Notes: generated from the sequence alone by a model not told the origin. Shown: positions 34,601 to 45,711, counted from the first letter of the stretch. The stretch: 64,000 nucleotides of DNA from Limnanthes douglasii subsp. nivea (GCA_036936605.1 JAUPFV010000005.1:129391961-129455960); one strand, 5' to 3'. Program-made: numbers and translations.

Positions 34601-37600
34601 TGCAGATTGGACTGGATCTAAAACTGATAGAAGATCGACCACTGGTTACTGTGTTTTTGTAGGGGGTAATTTGGTATCTTGGAAGAGTAAGAAACAAAAT
34701 GTTGTATCGCGATCAAGTGCTGAAGCTGAATATAGAGCCATGGCTCAATCTACTTGTGAGATAATTTGGATTTTCCAATTATTAAATGATATTGGCATCA
34801 AGACTACCATGCCTGCGCAATTATGGTGTGATAATCAAGCGGCGCTGCACATTGCGTCTAATCCTGTCTTTCACGAAAGAACGAAGTATATTGAAATTGA
34901 TTGTCATTTTATCCGCGAAAAGATTCAAGAAAAATCTCATTCATACGAGATATGTCAAAACAGGAGAACAACTAGGAGATATATTCACAAAAGCGCTCAA
35001 TGGATCACGGATTACTTATATTTGTAACAAGTTGGGCATGATTAATATATATGCTCCAGGTTGAGGGGGAGTGTGATTTCGTTTCAGTCTTTCGATCAAG
35101 CTTGCACTTCAAGTACTTCAGTTAAAGCACTTTCGCACAAGCTTGAGGGGGAGTGTTAAAGGAAATAATAATATATATTGACTAAATAATTTATTATAGT
35201 CAATATTCAAACGTAATCTATTATAGATATTATTAGATTATAGATATTATTAGATTAGATTTTATTACAGTAGATTAGTATAATAATAAGATATTTTCAG
35301 AGCTTATATATATGGCTTTAACTTGTATTGAAATTCTAAGTTATAATAAATCTTTTCTAGTTTTTACAAAGCTTGACAAGTAGTTGTCCAAAGTATTATT
35401 GCCACAGTTAACAAAGATAAAATCTGAGTGCATAAACAAATCTTAAGTGAAAGAGTAATCTTATCATATCAAAGTTATTTGAACGTACACACAAGGGTGC
35501 CTAATATCCAGTGACTTTGAACGAGTAGAAAAAGAAGGTCTAAGTACTCACCCAATGATCTGGATATACTAAATGTGAACCCGACTAAATAACACAGTTC
35601 TTGGGCAAATTTATTTGTATATAATAATTCTCCAAAGAAACTTCAACACAGACCAAAAAGGTATTTACATACCTTGAACTATTTGCGTTCTCCAAGCAAG
35701 TGCTTGAGTTTCTAAAAGGGATATATTAACTGAACTAGTTGTAGACGATCCGACTGAAAGTTGGACTGAAACAACTGGAGCAGCGTCTGGAGCTTCATTT
35801 GCGAAAGCGGCGTGCCTATACATTAAGATTAGCCAATCTATTATAAAATTATCTCCAGAAACACAGACAGGTGAAGGGGGTGTGTGTGTACAAGCATGCA
35901 TGTACACGCTTTCATGCCTGTCTATAAGATTCTAACTAATAATTATCTCTATGATAGTAAATCTTTCGATGCAGTTGATCACTTGACTGTGCAAGCAAGT
36001 GCATTCATAGAACTGAACACGCGCTAGAAAAAATTTGTTCAATTAAAATTATGATGATCATGCAAGGCTTCAAATCCATCGGCTTATAGAGAAGTATGTA
36101 AGTGTCCAGATAGTTTTTATGGCTTACCTTGGAGGAATCAGAGTTTGCTTTTTATTACATTGAAATAGAAGGCTCAATCCTATTTGGTTTTCAACCTGCG
36201 TAAATAGAAATTTTCAGTCTCATGCAGCAAAAAAGCTCCATTGGAGTCGGAGTCCTATATACGAAGATGCATTTTCTGAACCGTGATGTAACAGACCTTG
36301 ATACAATGGGCAAATATTGCAGAGCTTCTAACTGAAAAGGGACCAGCCAAGTCTAACTTCCCAATCACAAAGAGAAGTATGTCCAATGAAGCCTCAGTCA
36401 GAAAGATCTCCATCTGTTTACATGCCACAGTTACAACTTTGGATGTAGCAAGACGCAAAAATTATCATATAAGAAACATGATACCTTGTTAGTCCGACAG
36501 TAGATATGAACAGGCATTTTACGCAAATTATTTTCTGAATCCCCAGTCTGGAATGTAGAACGTAAAACCATACAAACTTCAAGTGGCTGAATAAATTCTC
36601 TCCTGTGGCCATTCATTAATCAAAATAGAAAACTAATTATAACTTGGCTCTTTGCGAAACTTAGACAAGAGAAAAGAGGGAAAAGACACATGGACATCAG
36701 AAGAACACTGACCATATATTCCTCTGGGTGTCATAGTAGTTCAGCAAAGCCTCTAATGTTCCAACAACCCTGACTTTAGTAGATAGAATCTGTACAGTTA
36801 ACTGGGTTTTCTTTAATGAACCGTGAAGGAGAGAAAATCTATCCTTTGACTCTACAAGTTCATCCACAACAGTCAGAGAAACTTCATCAATTGTAATTTT
36901 AACACAGGGGAGAACTCCAATCTGTGCAGAAGTTTCCCTTTCAATTTTGTGGGCTCCACCAGGCATGTGACTATTTGAAAACTCCAGACCGAATGTTTCA
37001 AGCACAGAAAAATCACCAAATAGTTTCAACTTGAATGGATTTCCTGGCTTCTTGATAAACTCTGGAATACCATCAATAAAAGCAACAGCATATTCACTCT
37101 TCTTGTTGACAAGGTAAAAGGTGCCTTGAACCAACTGATTGTAAGGCTCCCAATCAATGTCACTATTATACCTCTCAGGTTCACGAGAAAGTGCTCTCCA
37201 AAGTGATGATGCATTGTCATAAGTACCAGATATGTCAACAAAACCTGATCCTGGGCAGTAGTTCAATTTTAACGGCTCCCCTGCTTCATTTTTAGCATAC
37301 AGTGATGTCAACGAGAACCACAAAATTGATGACTTCCACATCTTCTGCTTATGGTATTGGACCTATGCATAAATTTGAGAAAAGATTATATAAGGCATTA
37401 ATATATTAAGGCCATCTACGATGAAATTTAAAAGTAATAATCAGTTAATAAATCAAAGAGATGGAAAGTCCTTAGAGCATTGTATGTTTACAGTTCTACA
37501 TTCAGCTCTTCATAGCATGGAAAATATATAAAAAACAGGGAATCGGTGAGGATCAGATATTAACAGAATCAGTAGAGATAAAAGGCGGGCACTCTGTCTA

Positions 37601-40600
37601 TAATCAGTTAATACATCAAAGAGATGGAAAGTCCTTAGAATATTGTTTGTTTACAGTTCTACATTCAACTCTTCATAGCATGGAAAAGAAATAAAAAGCA
37701 GGAAATCGATGAGGATCAGATATTAACAGAATCAGCACAGGTAAAATTAATGGGTACTCTGACAAGAAGAAGATCAATACCCATAGTTTTAAAACATACC
37801 GCATTCACCCTGATGCAACTATGCAATATCATATAAAGATACAAACATACCGTACACCAGACACAAATACTCTAGGCATACAGATGGAATTTTCAAAACT
37901 TCATAATTGATCAATCGTGTGTATATATATATATATATAATACAGTGCAGAGAAAAACATCTTTTGATTGATTACAGAAAAGAGTTCTTTATCATACCCT
38001 GAAAAGAGCTTTTTCTCCTACGAGCGAATAATGAAGTGCACCAGCTAAAGTATACTTGTCACACACACCTTCAACTGTCAAGTACAAGTGTTGGTGTACA
38101 TCTTGAATTGCAACAATTGCTCCTATATATAATGATTAGTTAAGTTATCGGAAGTCTGCAAAATAAAAACAACGTACCAGAACATCTAAATATAAAGTAC
38201 CATCAAGAACAATAGCCTCAAAACTTTTGTCAATTTTAATGCTGCTGGATCCTTGCCTCACGTCAAGGAGATTACTTGTCTCACTGCTCCACAGGCCACC
38301 AAAGGTAGACACCATAGACAGGATCATCTGATGTAATAAAGTAGATTACATACATACATGTTTAACCATTGTAATTCAAAACTTATGTCTTTAAATGGTG
38401 GTACTGAATAAAGTGTTCACGTGCAGGAAAATATGTAATGTTGGACATCCCTTCAAAGTTGTATTTTAAATAACTTCTCTTACCTGGAATTCGGGCAGAG
38501 AAAGGATTGCATCAAAACCTGAAACAGAACCAGAGCCGACCCAAGCCTGGCTTAACTGCAGAGGCCAATTATAAGGCCCATCAACAGAAACAAAAGCACC
38601 AAGATGTCGCAATATGTAGTTCTGATTTTTTATATTCAAAATGTCAGATACGCAATCTTTCACAGCAAACTCTTTCTCAGAGACAGGATCTCTCAAAAAC
38701 CTAGCACCATCAGCTGAAGCATTTTCATGTCCCTGCTGGGACGCTCGAAAAATAACTTCAGATGCAGAATAGATAGATGATTCATTTGTTGTCAGTGAAG
38801 AGAAATAAGGGATTTTGTTTTCATTTTCAGAATTCTCGCAAAGGTCTTGAGAAAGAATTGATAAACGAGCAAGATCACAAACAAGTTTTTGCTGCATGCT
38901 AACGATCTCGAAGTCCATATGGATATCCACTTCAAGAACAAGCTCCTGGACACCACCTATATAAATCACCAACTTTTGTTGACCTACTGTCCAAGCATAA
39001 TAACGAAATTTAGACTACATTGAAAGTACCAGTTTCATTTTCGCCAACAAAGACAAGTGAGAACTTAGACGCATCAATAGAAAGAGTTTCCAACAAATTT
39101 GATTTTACTTGCTGAGAACAAAGAAGTGGCTCCTGACCATGACCATACTCCGTCAAAGAACGATCATTGTGCCCAGACATACCTAAACCAGCTTCAGTTT
39201 TCTCAAGGCATGCAGTCGATGTAGGTAAATTTGATAAGACACTTGTTACGTAGTGCAAGAATGAAGAAAAACCTAAAAGTAATGTCACCGCAGCTATAGG
39301 TTCAAGGACAAAAAGACCACCCTGCCAGCAGCAGCATACATCTCATTAGAAGTATTTAAGGACTTGAATATATAATAAATTTAATATGTTACATTCTAAG
39401 TACTGAATGAGACAGAAGAACTACTGATTAAAACCAATAAAGCAGGGTTTCTAGTAAAGTATAAAGCTCTAGATAAGACAGTTTGCACCTGGATACTCAA
39501 AGTGATTGTCTGAAATTTCGCCCCTACAGAAACCGAGATTAGAAGCTGAGTAGACTGATGAGCGCCAGCCAAAACATTCTTTATTGAGCACCTTGATACA
39601 AAAACCTCACTCAATGCTACATTTATGAGTATCCAATTGGTTAAGGCAAGTGTGGGAATATCTGAGACAGCCCCTGACTTTTCGCCAAAGCTAAATGATT
39701 GAACGGTCGATATCTCAGGTTCCTTTGTCATAAATATATTCCTGACAGTGTATGATGAACAATCCCTTGATGCTGAACCATCAGGTGCATAGCTTAATCT
39801 TCTAGGAGATGATGAATCCCCAGGTTTTCCTAACCATATGGTAAAGATTAAACTAGCAACACATATTTCATACAAGCAATTATCCGAATTCAGCGGGAAT
39901 TTCTTTGATAGAAAGTAATCAAAATATTTCAATTTCTCTTCCTGATATCTGAAAAGTAGAGACTGAATTTCCGACAAATCAATTCGGAAGCCAAGCTTCT
40001 TTTCTTCATAAGATATCTCGAGACATGTTTGATTAACAGAACACCAAATTCCACAGTTGCCCGCGTCATGATGTGCTAACTTTCTAATGGTATCCGCGGC
40101 CGTCAAAAATCTCTTTACCTTGTCATCTACCCTATAAATTTGAAGAATCATATCCATCGGCATCAACTTAAACTCCACATTAGCTAACAAAAGAGTTTTA
40201 GTACAAAGAAAGGAAGAATCTTCAGAAAAAGTTGCATCAAGCTCATGTTCCACGGGGACCACAACAGATCTTTGACTGGGTAGATAACCAACAGAACTGT
40301 AGCTGTTAAAAGCGTTCGATAAAGCCGAATATGAACGTACAAATACCTGGCATAGATTAACCGAGTTCAGTTATTGAAATGCTGTAAATGTAAGAAACAC
40401 TGTCTTGTTTGGTATTCTTCAGTAGTCGACAACAACTAAAAAGCACGTGCTACCCAATTACAAATTAAGCGAAATAAGTCTTTTATAATGAATTAAGTAA
40501 CCAGTCCTCTCTAGCCATTCAGTTGTGTACCGAAGGGTCTATCTGTTATTAATTATAAGCATCCATTATCAATTATATTGACTACTAACATCACATAAAC

Positions 40601-43600
40601 AATCATGATACTCTCTGCTTTGACCTAAAGTAGTGTATATACACACTCTCCGGGGCCACAAACAAGGCACCAAGTCGCTCGAGACAGCAAATGAAAGAGT
40701 GAGTGAGAGAATAGTTAACTCTAGTCTTACTTTCTTTCTCGCTGATACAGATTTATCGTGAGATACGGCATCTGTAATGGAACCCAGCGATTTATATTAA
40801 GATACATTTACGTTGGGTTTCAAAATTAAGTTACGTATCACAAGTCACGATAAGTGCGATACCGATCGCAATATTTGGCAACTATATAATATAGTAAACA
40901 AGGGCTACATATAAGAAGAGAGCAGGTAACAGAAAAGAAACAACAATTACCTGAAAGAACATGTACAACTCATCCACAAATGGTGCAAAAAATAATCCAA
41001 AAGCCAACCCATTCAGAGCTGTTGAGAAAGCAGTAACAGCTGTTCCGAAACTATAAACAGACTCCCTGCATGGCATTATATCCCTACTTAAGATGCAAAC
41101 TACTTTAACTTTCAATATCAACTACAGTCATGATGCAAACACGTCCCCTCAAGCAAAGTAAATAAACGAGTAAACATCTTTAGCATGCCATAGTACATTT
41201 TAGCATGCTTTGATACAGGATCCCAGAAACGAAAATATAACTCAAATATAATTTTAAGCATTTTCATATAAACAAGTAAGAACAGAAATATAAAAGCAAA
41301 ATACGAGGCTGTCAAGTATTCACATTTCACTGAAAAAGGCTTCAGTTTCTCCTCTACGATGCAAAAAAGAAAACATCATAGTGAGAAAGGTAAAGGTCAC
41401 CAAAGTTTCTAATTCATGAACATTAATGACCCAAACTACTACCTGAAGAGCAACAGCTGTAGAGTTATAGGCTTCAATGCAAGAATTTGCCTCTGTCGAT
41501 TTTCTGCAAAGTCCCAAACAAAAGCATCCAGTCCAATGACTCTCATGTATGAAAACAGTGATACCAACCCATGAGATGCATACTTGTCATTATATAATTT
41601 TGGAAGATCAATCATCTGGAACTTCTGAAAGGTGGCGCACTCTGAGTCAGCACCATCATGTCTTGAGCAAATGTCTAACGCAATTGAACCAATATTTGAA
41701 GCTGGGCAGACAACAACTTCAATGTTATGTATGTTAATCATGAGATTCAAATCCTCTTGGACAATCACATCATTTGCCTTTTTTTTGTTGCTGCCTGCTT
41801 CATTATTTCCTAGTGATATCTGGATATGAGGACCGACGATGAATATGGCAAGTTCAACAAGTTGCTCCGAAATAATCCTATGCAAGGCCATCTTCGTCCT
41901 TGTAGAATAGAGCTCATATTGGTCATACAAAGTAATTATTTCCGCCTCCTTAATGCTTTCTTGGTGACCAATACTTGCTTGTGGACAGCATGAGAAAAGT
42001 CTAGCCCTCACATTGTCTGTAGCCAAGCATTGCGCATATTGTATCTGCCCAAGAAGTAATATAATTGATTGAATTGATGAGTATCCGAAAGTAAAGTTCA
42101 CCTTCCCAAGTGTTATATTGCATTTCCAAGATCCAGAATTTTTATTCTTGGTATCGCATAATGTTAAAAACTTTTTGGTCTCCCACAAAAACCACGGAGA
42201 CTCACAATACTCAATCTTGTATTCTTCATATGTCATACAAGCCCTATGCCACCCCAACCACATTTCTCTGGTAAACCTCTCGAGATGTGAAGCACCTTCA
42301 TTTTGACTGGTGGAACCATTCCTATCACATTCGTCATGCAGAAACAATTGCATGGGCTCAGACCACAATATAGTCGAAGTTTTATCTTCCATTTTATTTC
42401 CATTTACAGAATTATGAAAATCCTCTGAACTATTCTTTATACAAGGAGGCTCACTAAAGGTTAATGTTTTAGCCATCAAATGTCCACATGACATTGATAG
42501 ATATTGTTTAGAATCAGCTTTATTGTACATGAGTAGAAACTCTTTAACTGAAAAGCTAAATGAACAGAAATCTTGATACAGACACCCACTAGGAGAATCT
42601 AAATTTTCAATATACAGATTAGTTTTACCTTCTGGATATACCGTGACAAAAACCTTCCCAAGATTTAGAATGAAGTGCGGTTGCGAAGAAGAGTAATCAG
42701 AATCAATTCCTTCGTCATTTTCAGTTTCTGGTGGTTTAGGAATATATTTCCTTGGAAAAAGTAATAGTTGCACTACCTGAAATAATCCACACAAAAATCT
42801 CCAGAAAGATGCTGGTACTTGAAGGGCCTTGTAAAATATTTGATACCGTCTATAAACAAAGGAGTCACTAAAGCTATCTCCAGCATCTTGATGATCTAAT
42901 GTGGCTCTGTATCTGGCTACTCGCCTAGCACGTGCAATAGCTTCAGAAGGCAGCTTTTCTTCAATCTTAGAAATAGCCTCCCACTTACGTGCAATTGAAG
43001 TTGAGAGCATTTTATCTTTTGATAGCTTAACAACGAACCTACTCTTGTCATAGGAGTGTACAGTTACTGAGAGCAAATACTCATAAGCATTTACATACTG
43101 CAGCCAGAGAATTGCAGTGGCCACTGTATTGTGCAGTGACAATCTCAGATTGCCTATTCTGCTTGCGGCTACTTTCCATAGATACCGGCCACTTCTAGTG
43201 AATTTATCTTTTTTGAAAGATAACATTTCAAGTGCTTTAATAACAGGAAGGTCGGCAGGAGACAACAAGAAATTTAATTCTGGGATACGAAGACTGACAC
43301 CAACAAGCTGAAGATCATGCAATTTGATGCAAATGAAAAAAAGAGTTACAGCACAAACATATATGGCACGGTCAGCACTCTTATACCCAATCGCAAAACC
43401 ACGGCTCTTGATAGTAAAAGTGTTCTTCTTAAGAGGTCGAAAAAGCGCATAGACAAGTCCCCCTAGAAGATTTCCATTTACACAGTTTTGGGATTCAGCA
43501 TTGAGCTCCTTAATTTGCAACAAGTACACCAAACTATCATTCAGAATAAGGTGCCGCAATTCCAGATCAAAGTTAAATATTTCCAAATGACATTGTCTAA

Positions 43601-44414
43601 GTAGAAGATTCAGAAAAGAAGTTTTAAGCTGGTTTCTCCGAGAATTTCTAACCAGGACCCTTTCCAAAATGCCGTGTAAAGCAAAACCCTGAGAAAGAAA
43701 AAACAATGGTGGCCCTAGGTGAATTTAGCTAGTAGTAGTAGTTAAAACACAGACTTACCTACTTGCTATGCCGCGTAGGTCAGTTTAAGCATGAGATAAT
43801 AACTCAATATCAACACAATTGGCGATATTGTTATTAAATATCTTTGCCGCTACAGAGCTTGTTGATATAAATCCAAACAAAAAAGCAAATCTAAAATCCC
43901 AAAATGTAGGAATATAAAATGATACACGGTACCTCAGGGTCGATCAATGAAAGAACCTCGTTTATCCTGCTGGAGGATCCTTTGAGCAAACTTCTCGGTC
44001 TTCTCGAGCTCCCATTCTCCATTTCCCTTCAAATAATGCATGACCACTATAAAACACAATCCACAGTGCTAGAGACCGGTGCATATACACAATCAAATAT
44101 AGTGACAATTGCTGTTCTACATCGAATTACCTAGCCGATAACGTCACGTGAAAACCGCGAACCTCGATAGAAAACGCAGGGCTAGACCAGGCGGAGAAGC
44201 AAACGCTCAGGTGATCTACGGTAACTATCTCGAAGGAGAAAGGAGAAGAGCCGTCCTCTACTAACTGATTGACAAAGGAAACATCGAGATGGATGTTCTT
44301 TAAGATGATGCGGGAACTGAAAAGCCCTAATTTCAGCTCCAATGGTGGTTCTTCTTGCAGCCATGGCTGTAGAAGAGAAACGAGTTTTTTTTGGATTATG
44401 TTGTGAAAGAACAT
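21636..44414 (-). CDS. VPS13: VPS13/chorein-family bridge-like lipid transfer protein, 36 exons, intact
   Basis: VPS13 proteins form long hydrophobic grooves that move glycerolipids between membranes at contact sites. I joined 36 exons with GT-AG boundaries; lengths sum to 9558 nt, a multiple of three, giving 3185 residues plus TGA, a normal size for the family. The start is the ATG at 44414: in the longer open frame the upstream codons are non-ATG and an in-frame TAA lies at 44456. Diagnostic stretches are the N-terminal chorein region (LELKLGLFSSRIILKNIHL), GAIVAIQDVHQH near residue 1497, YVWDDVTLPHKL near 2525, DLNLDEETLMKLVPFWR near 2745, and RYFGDLGKT near 2920. It resembles the plant VPS13 most like Arabidopsis At3g50380 (recalled, not aligned); which plant paralogue it is remains uncertain. 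No inactivating lesion was found. Exon coordinates are in the four block entries. Confidence 0.93.
23311..23810 (+). mobile_element. Possible copia 5' LTR plus leader fragment in VPS13 intron 32
   Basis: A 168-bp segment (23311-23478) starts TGTTAGTTAAGG and ends TTTCAAACA, the usual outline of a small copia LTR. It is followed directly by TGGTGTCAGTGC, close to the tRNA-Met primer binding site. About 330 bp of T/G-rich leader-like sequence follows. I found no second LTR and no coding domain, so this is a truncated copy or a lookalike. Confidence 0.5.
26716..30833 (-). other. VPS13: VPS13 exons 15-24: SHR-BD/VAB-like region
   Basis: Exons: 30778-30833, 30462-30675, 28978-29397, 28634-28911, 28377-28462, 28211-28297, 27848-28112, 27342-27740, 27147-27243, 26716-27035 (residues about 1905-2644). 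The run includes DSRTYPGPFIVVRTSNRSE, VEWSEELKGGNAARVSGIF, QEQKEIFLLPTVRVANLLH, DDTAGIVSINGSHK and YVWDDVTLPHKLVI. This matches the region annotated in plant homologues as SHR-binding/DUF1162, corresponding to the VPS13 adaptor-binding beta repeats. Phases agree at every join. Confidence 0.88.
31244..31440 (+). repeat. 5' LTR of intronic copia element
   Basis: About 197 bp, beginning TGTTAAAGG and containing CTATATATATGG as a likely TATA box. It is followed at once by TTGTATCAGAGCCA, a one-mismatch match to the initiator-tRNA-Met primer binding site (31441-31454). Confidence 0.93.
31494..32106 (+). pseudogene. copia gag C-terminal remnant fused to a mutated protease
   Basis: The reading frame starts only about 50 bp after the LTR, with an RGG/NYRGN/GYGNR low-complexity tract of the kind found near the nucleocapsid end of gag. 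The N-terminal gag domain and any CCHC knuckle are absent. The protease follows: WVIDYAATEHMTG, where the family has an Asp-Ser-Gly catalytic triplet, here Asp-Tyr-Ala. A small deletion near 32107 shifts the frame, so the next block is read in another frame. Not functional as it stands. Confidence 0.85.
32107..33620 (+). pseudogene. copia integrase, frameshifted
   Basis: Reads SVLHLPQFSFNLISISQLTK, then the GAG-pre-integrase block (HCRMGHPSLISLKQLYPKF) with CESCRFAKHHR, then the catalytic core (VHSDVWGPCPVV, FVDDYSRVTWLY, LRSDNGKEYCSNAF, TPSQNGVAERK) with the DDE residues visible. An extra A in the run near 32815 ends this frame at TAG; the continuation from 32822 (HLLEVTRALLFQM) is in another frame. 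An in-frame stop at 33104 and another shift near 33150 follow. The Pro-rich linker to reverse transcriptase (about 33196-33600) is in a third frame. Confidence 0.88.
33621..35064 (+). pseudogene. copia reverse transcriptase and RNase H
   Basis: The longest open piece of the element, 468 codons to 35027. It opens with VDLPTGKKAIGCRWVFNVK, contains the RT catalytic motif YVDDIII and GLKQSPRAWFGKF, and then RNase H (CFADADWTGSKTDRRSTTGY, SSAEAEYRAMA). A +1 shift near 34925 moves the last 45 codons (VKTGEQLGDIFTKALNGS, NKLGMINIYAPG) into the next frame, ending at 35064. RT itself looks undamaged, but with five or more lesions overall the polyprotein cannot be made. Confidence 0.9.
35154..35368 (+). 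repeat. 3' LTR of intronic copia element
   Basis: 215 bp. It is longer than the 5' LTR because ATAGATATTATTAGATT is tandemly duplicated. The polypurine tract TTGAGGGGGAGTG lies directly upstream (35142-35153), and a second copy of the same tract lies at 35062-35075. Confidence 0.93.
37438..37746. repeat. 163-bp tandem duplication in VPS13 intron 9
   Basis: TAATCAGTTAATA begins at 37438 and again at 37601; the following roughly 145 bp align with scattered substitutions. Both copies lie inside the intron between exons 9 and 10, so coding is not affected. Confidence 0.9.
37920..37940. repeat. TA microsatellite in VPS13 intron 9
   Basis: A run of about nine to ten TA dinucleotides. Confidence 0.9.
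41443..44414 (-). other. VPS13: VPS13 exons 1-3: chorein N-terminus
   Basis: Exons 44131-44414, 43933-44026 and 41443-43688 encode residues 1 to about 875. Exon 1 (MFFHNIIQKKLVSLLQPW) is the chorein_N domain, which in the family forms the capped entry of the lipid groove. Exon 2 encodes a basic Ser/Arg-rich linker ending IDPE. Exon 3 is an unusually long 2246-nt exon, open throughout, with an Arg-rich stretch (AIARARRVARYRATL) and basic KKK patches. Exon 1 ends in phase 2, exon 2 restores phase 0, and exon 3 ends in phase 2, so all three joins are consistent. Confidence 0.9.
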
Positions 44415-44668
44415 CAGCCCGTGGCGCACTGAGAAATCGAAAGTTTCAAGCAATTAGATGACGAAGTCGTGATTTAGCCGTCAGAATTCTTTTGACTAAC
44501 AAACAGGAAAATCATGCGGTTGCCAAAACTACTGCCTCGCGAACACTATCGGATCGGTGTCTATAGTGACCCTCGGATAACAAACAGACAGAAAACGGCA
44601 GAATTGTCTCAGTATCACGGTAACATATAAGTTCACATTAAGTCAAAAACACTCAACTGTCAACGGGT
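44415..44668 (-). promoter_or_regulatory. Presumed VPS13 5' UTR and promoter-proximal region
   Basis: Only about 250 bp separate the VPS13 ATG from the ACCGAA-rich repeat. The interval is less AT-rich than its surroundings and shows no clear TATA box. Inferred from position only. Confidence 0.4.
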
Positions 44669-45315
44669 GCTCCAGAACCGAGAACGGATCAAACCGATAA
44701 GACCGAGAACCGGACCGAACCTTAAACGTATGGTTTGCGGTTTCATTCTCAAAATCGATAAAGAACCGAAACAAAAATCGGTTAGGAACCGAATACATAA
44801 AATTGATAAATCGATAGGACCGATATGGAACCGAACGATAAACCGATAGGAACGATATGGAATCAAACCGATAAAATCGATACGGAATCGAACCGATAAA
44901 ACCGGTTATTATTTATTATTATTTATTTTTTTATAAATTATAATACCAAAATTAATGATTAATTACCAATTTTTTTAAAAAAATTCTAATTTATAAACTT
45001 TAGTTTTTATATCATTTACTTCAATAAAAAAATTAAAAATCAAATTTTAATTGAATTCTTTTTAAGTGGACTGAACCGAAACTGAACCGGACCGAAACGG
45101 AACCGGGTCGAACTCGGACCGAACCAAACTCGGACCGAAACGGAACCAAACCGAATCGTATCGAACCGGATCGGACCAAACCGAACCGAAAACTTAACGG
45201 TTCGGTCCGGTTCCAAAAATTAGAACCGAAAACTTAACAGTCCGGTCCGAAACGATAAAGCTTAGCGGTCCGGTTCTTTCAGAATCCGGACCGAACCGGA
45301 CCGATAGCAATCCTA
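44668..45315. mobile_element. ACCGAA-rich repeat element, possibly hAT-type, upstream of VPS13
   Basis: Two flanks dense in ACCGAACCG, CCGATA and GGACCGAAC motifs enclose an AT-rich core (about 44905-45060). The right edge reads CCGATAGCAATCCTA, a hAT-like end in reverse complement. The left edge is degraded and I found no certain target duplication. Its composition matches the better-bounded element at 54095-54985. Confidence 0.55.
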
Positions 45316-45700
45316 AACGCAAGAGAACGTGATTCATGTTACGTTACGGCTAATAACTTCACTTATTATAAGGAAATATTACGAGCAATATGAAAATAAT
45401 TTTTTATGGATGTAGCTATGAATGTGCAAACATATAAATTTATTAAAAAATTGTAGTTAATATATTTTGATTGTTTTAGGATCAAAATATTTTTGAACTT
45501 CCAATTAATTATAGAGTTGTCATTAAGTAAAAGAAATCACTCAGTATATTCTACATATATCAAAAATCACAAAACATTAGATATTCTATATAGCTAACTT
45601 ATCCAAGAAAAATATTATTCTAACTAGATCAAACTCCATAGCAGTATTTTTTTTGAAGATCTTCAAAATCAACTTCAACATTTTAACTCTCAAGAACATT
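45316..45700. other. Possible left flank of the MULE remnant
   Basis: At 45320-45400 the sequence GTGATTCATGTTACGTTACG, followed by TTCACTTATTATAAG, matches in direct orientation the block at 50603-50660 next to the 79-bp array. No coding content. Confidence 0.4.
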
Positions 45701-45711
45701 CAACCGCAACC

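Larger units (their letters stand above)
31244..35368 (+). mobile_element. Ty1/copia LTR retrotransposon in VPS13 intron 14, antisense to the gene
   Basis: The element has two near-identical LTRs, starts TG, ends CA in the 3' LTR, and is flanked by the 5-bp duplication AAGCT (31239-31243 and 35369-35373). The internal order gag remnant, protease, integrase, reverse transcriptase, RNase H defines Ty1/copia. At 4.1 kb it is short because most of gag is missing. Five substitutions and one 17-bp duplication separate the LTRs, about 2.5 percent, so the insertion is fairly recent. It sits on the plus strand in a minus-strand gene, within an intron that would otherwise be about 0.7 kb. Confidence 0.95.
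35673..41065 (-). other. VPS13: VPS13 exons 4-14: middle region
   Basis: Exons: 40951-41065, 39489-40346, 39030-39321, 38484-38956, 38201-38327, 37998-38122, 36713-37362, 36485-36602, 36297-36413, 36128-36195, 35673-35815 (residues about 875-1904). Exons 8-10 read through GAIVAIQDVHQHLYLTVEG and YSLVGEKALFRVQYH, a conserved block in plant VPS13 proteins. Exon 12 reads MEIFLTEASLDILLFVIGKL. Two boundaries needed a choice. Exon 8 must use the GTACTT donor (exon end 38201), because the stronger-looking GTACGT 23 nt downstream breaks the frame and leaves a 55-nt intron. Exon 12 must use the CAG before ATGGAG (exon start 36413). Confidence 0.87.

Noticed and set aside
36414..36440. Exon 12 acceptor at CCAAAG/TTGTAAC
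   Set aside because: It would put TAA directly in frame. The CAG before ATGGAG gives an in-frame join and a 71-nt intron.
38123..38177. Frameshift lesion in VPS13 between exons 8 and 9
   Set aside because: It appears only if the downstream GTACGT donor is used. The GTACTT donor at 38200 gives a 78-nt intron and an in-frame GAIVAIQDVHQH join.
44412..44453. Longer VPS13 N-terminus from 44453
   Set aside because: The codon there is TTG, with an in-frame TAA just upstream. The first ATG is at 44414 and gives a normal chorein start.
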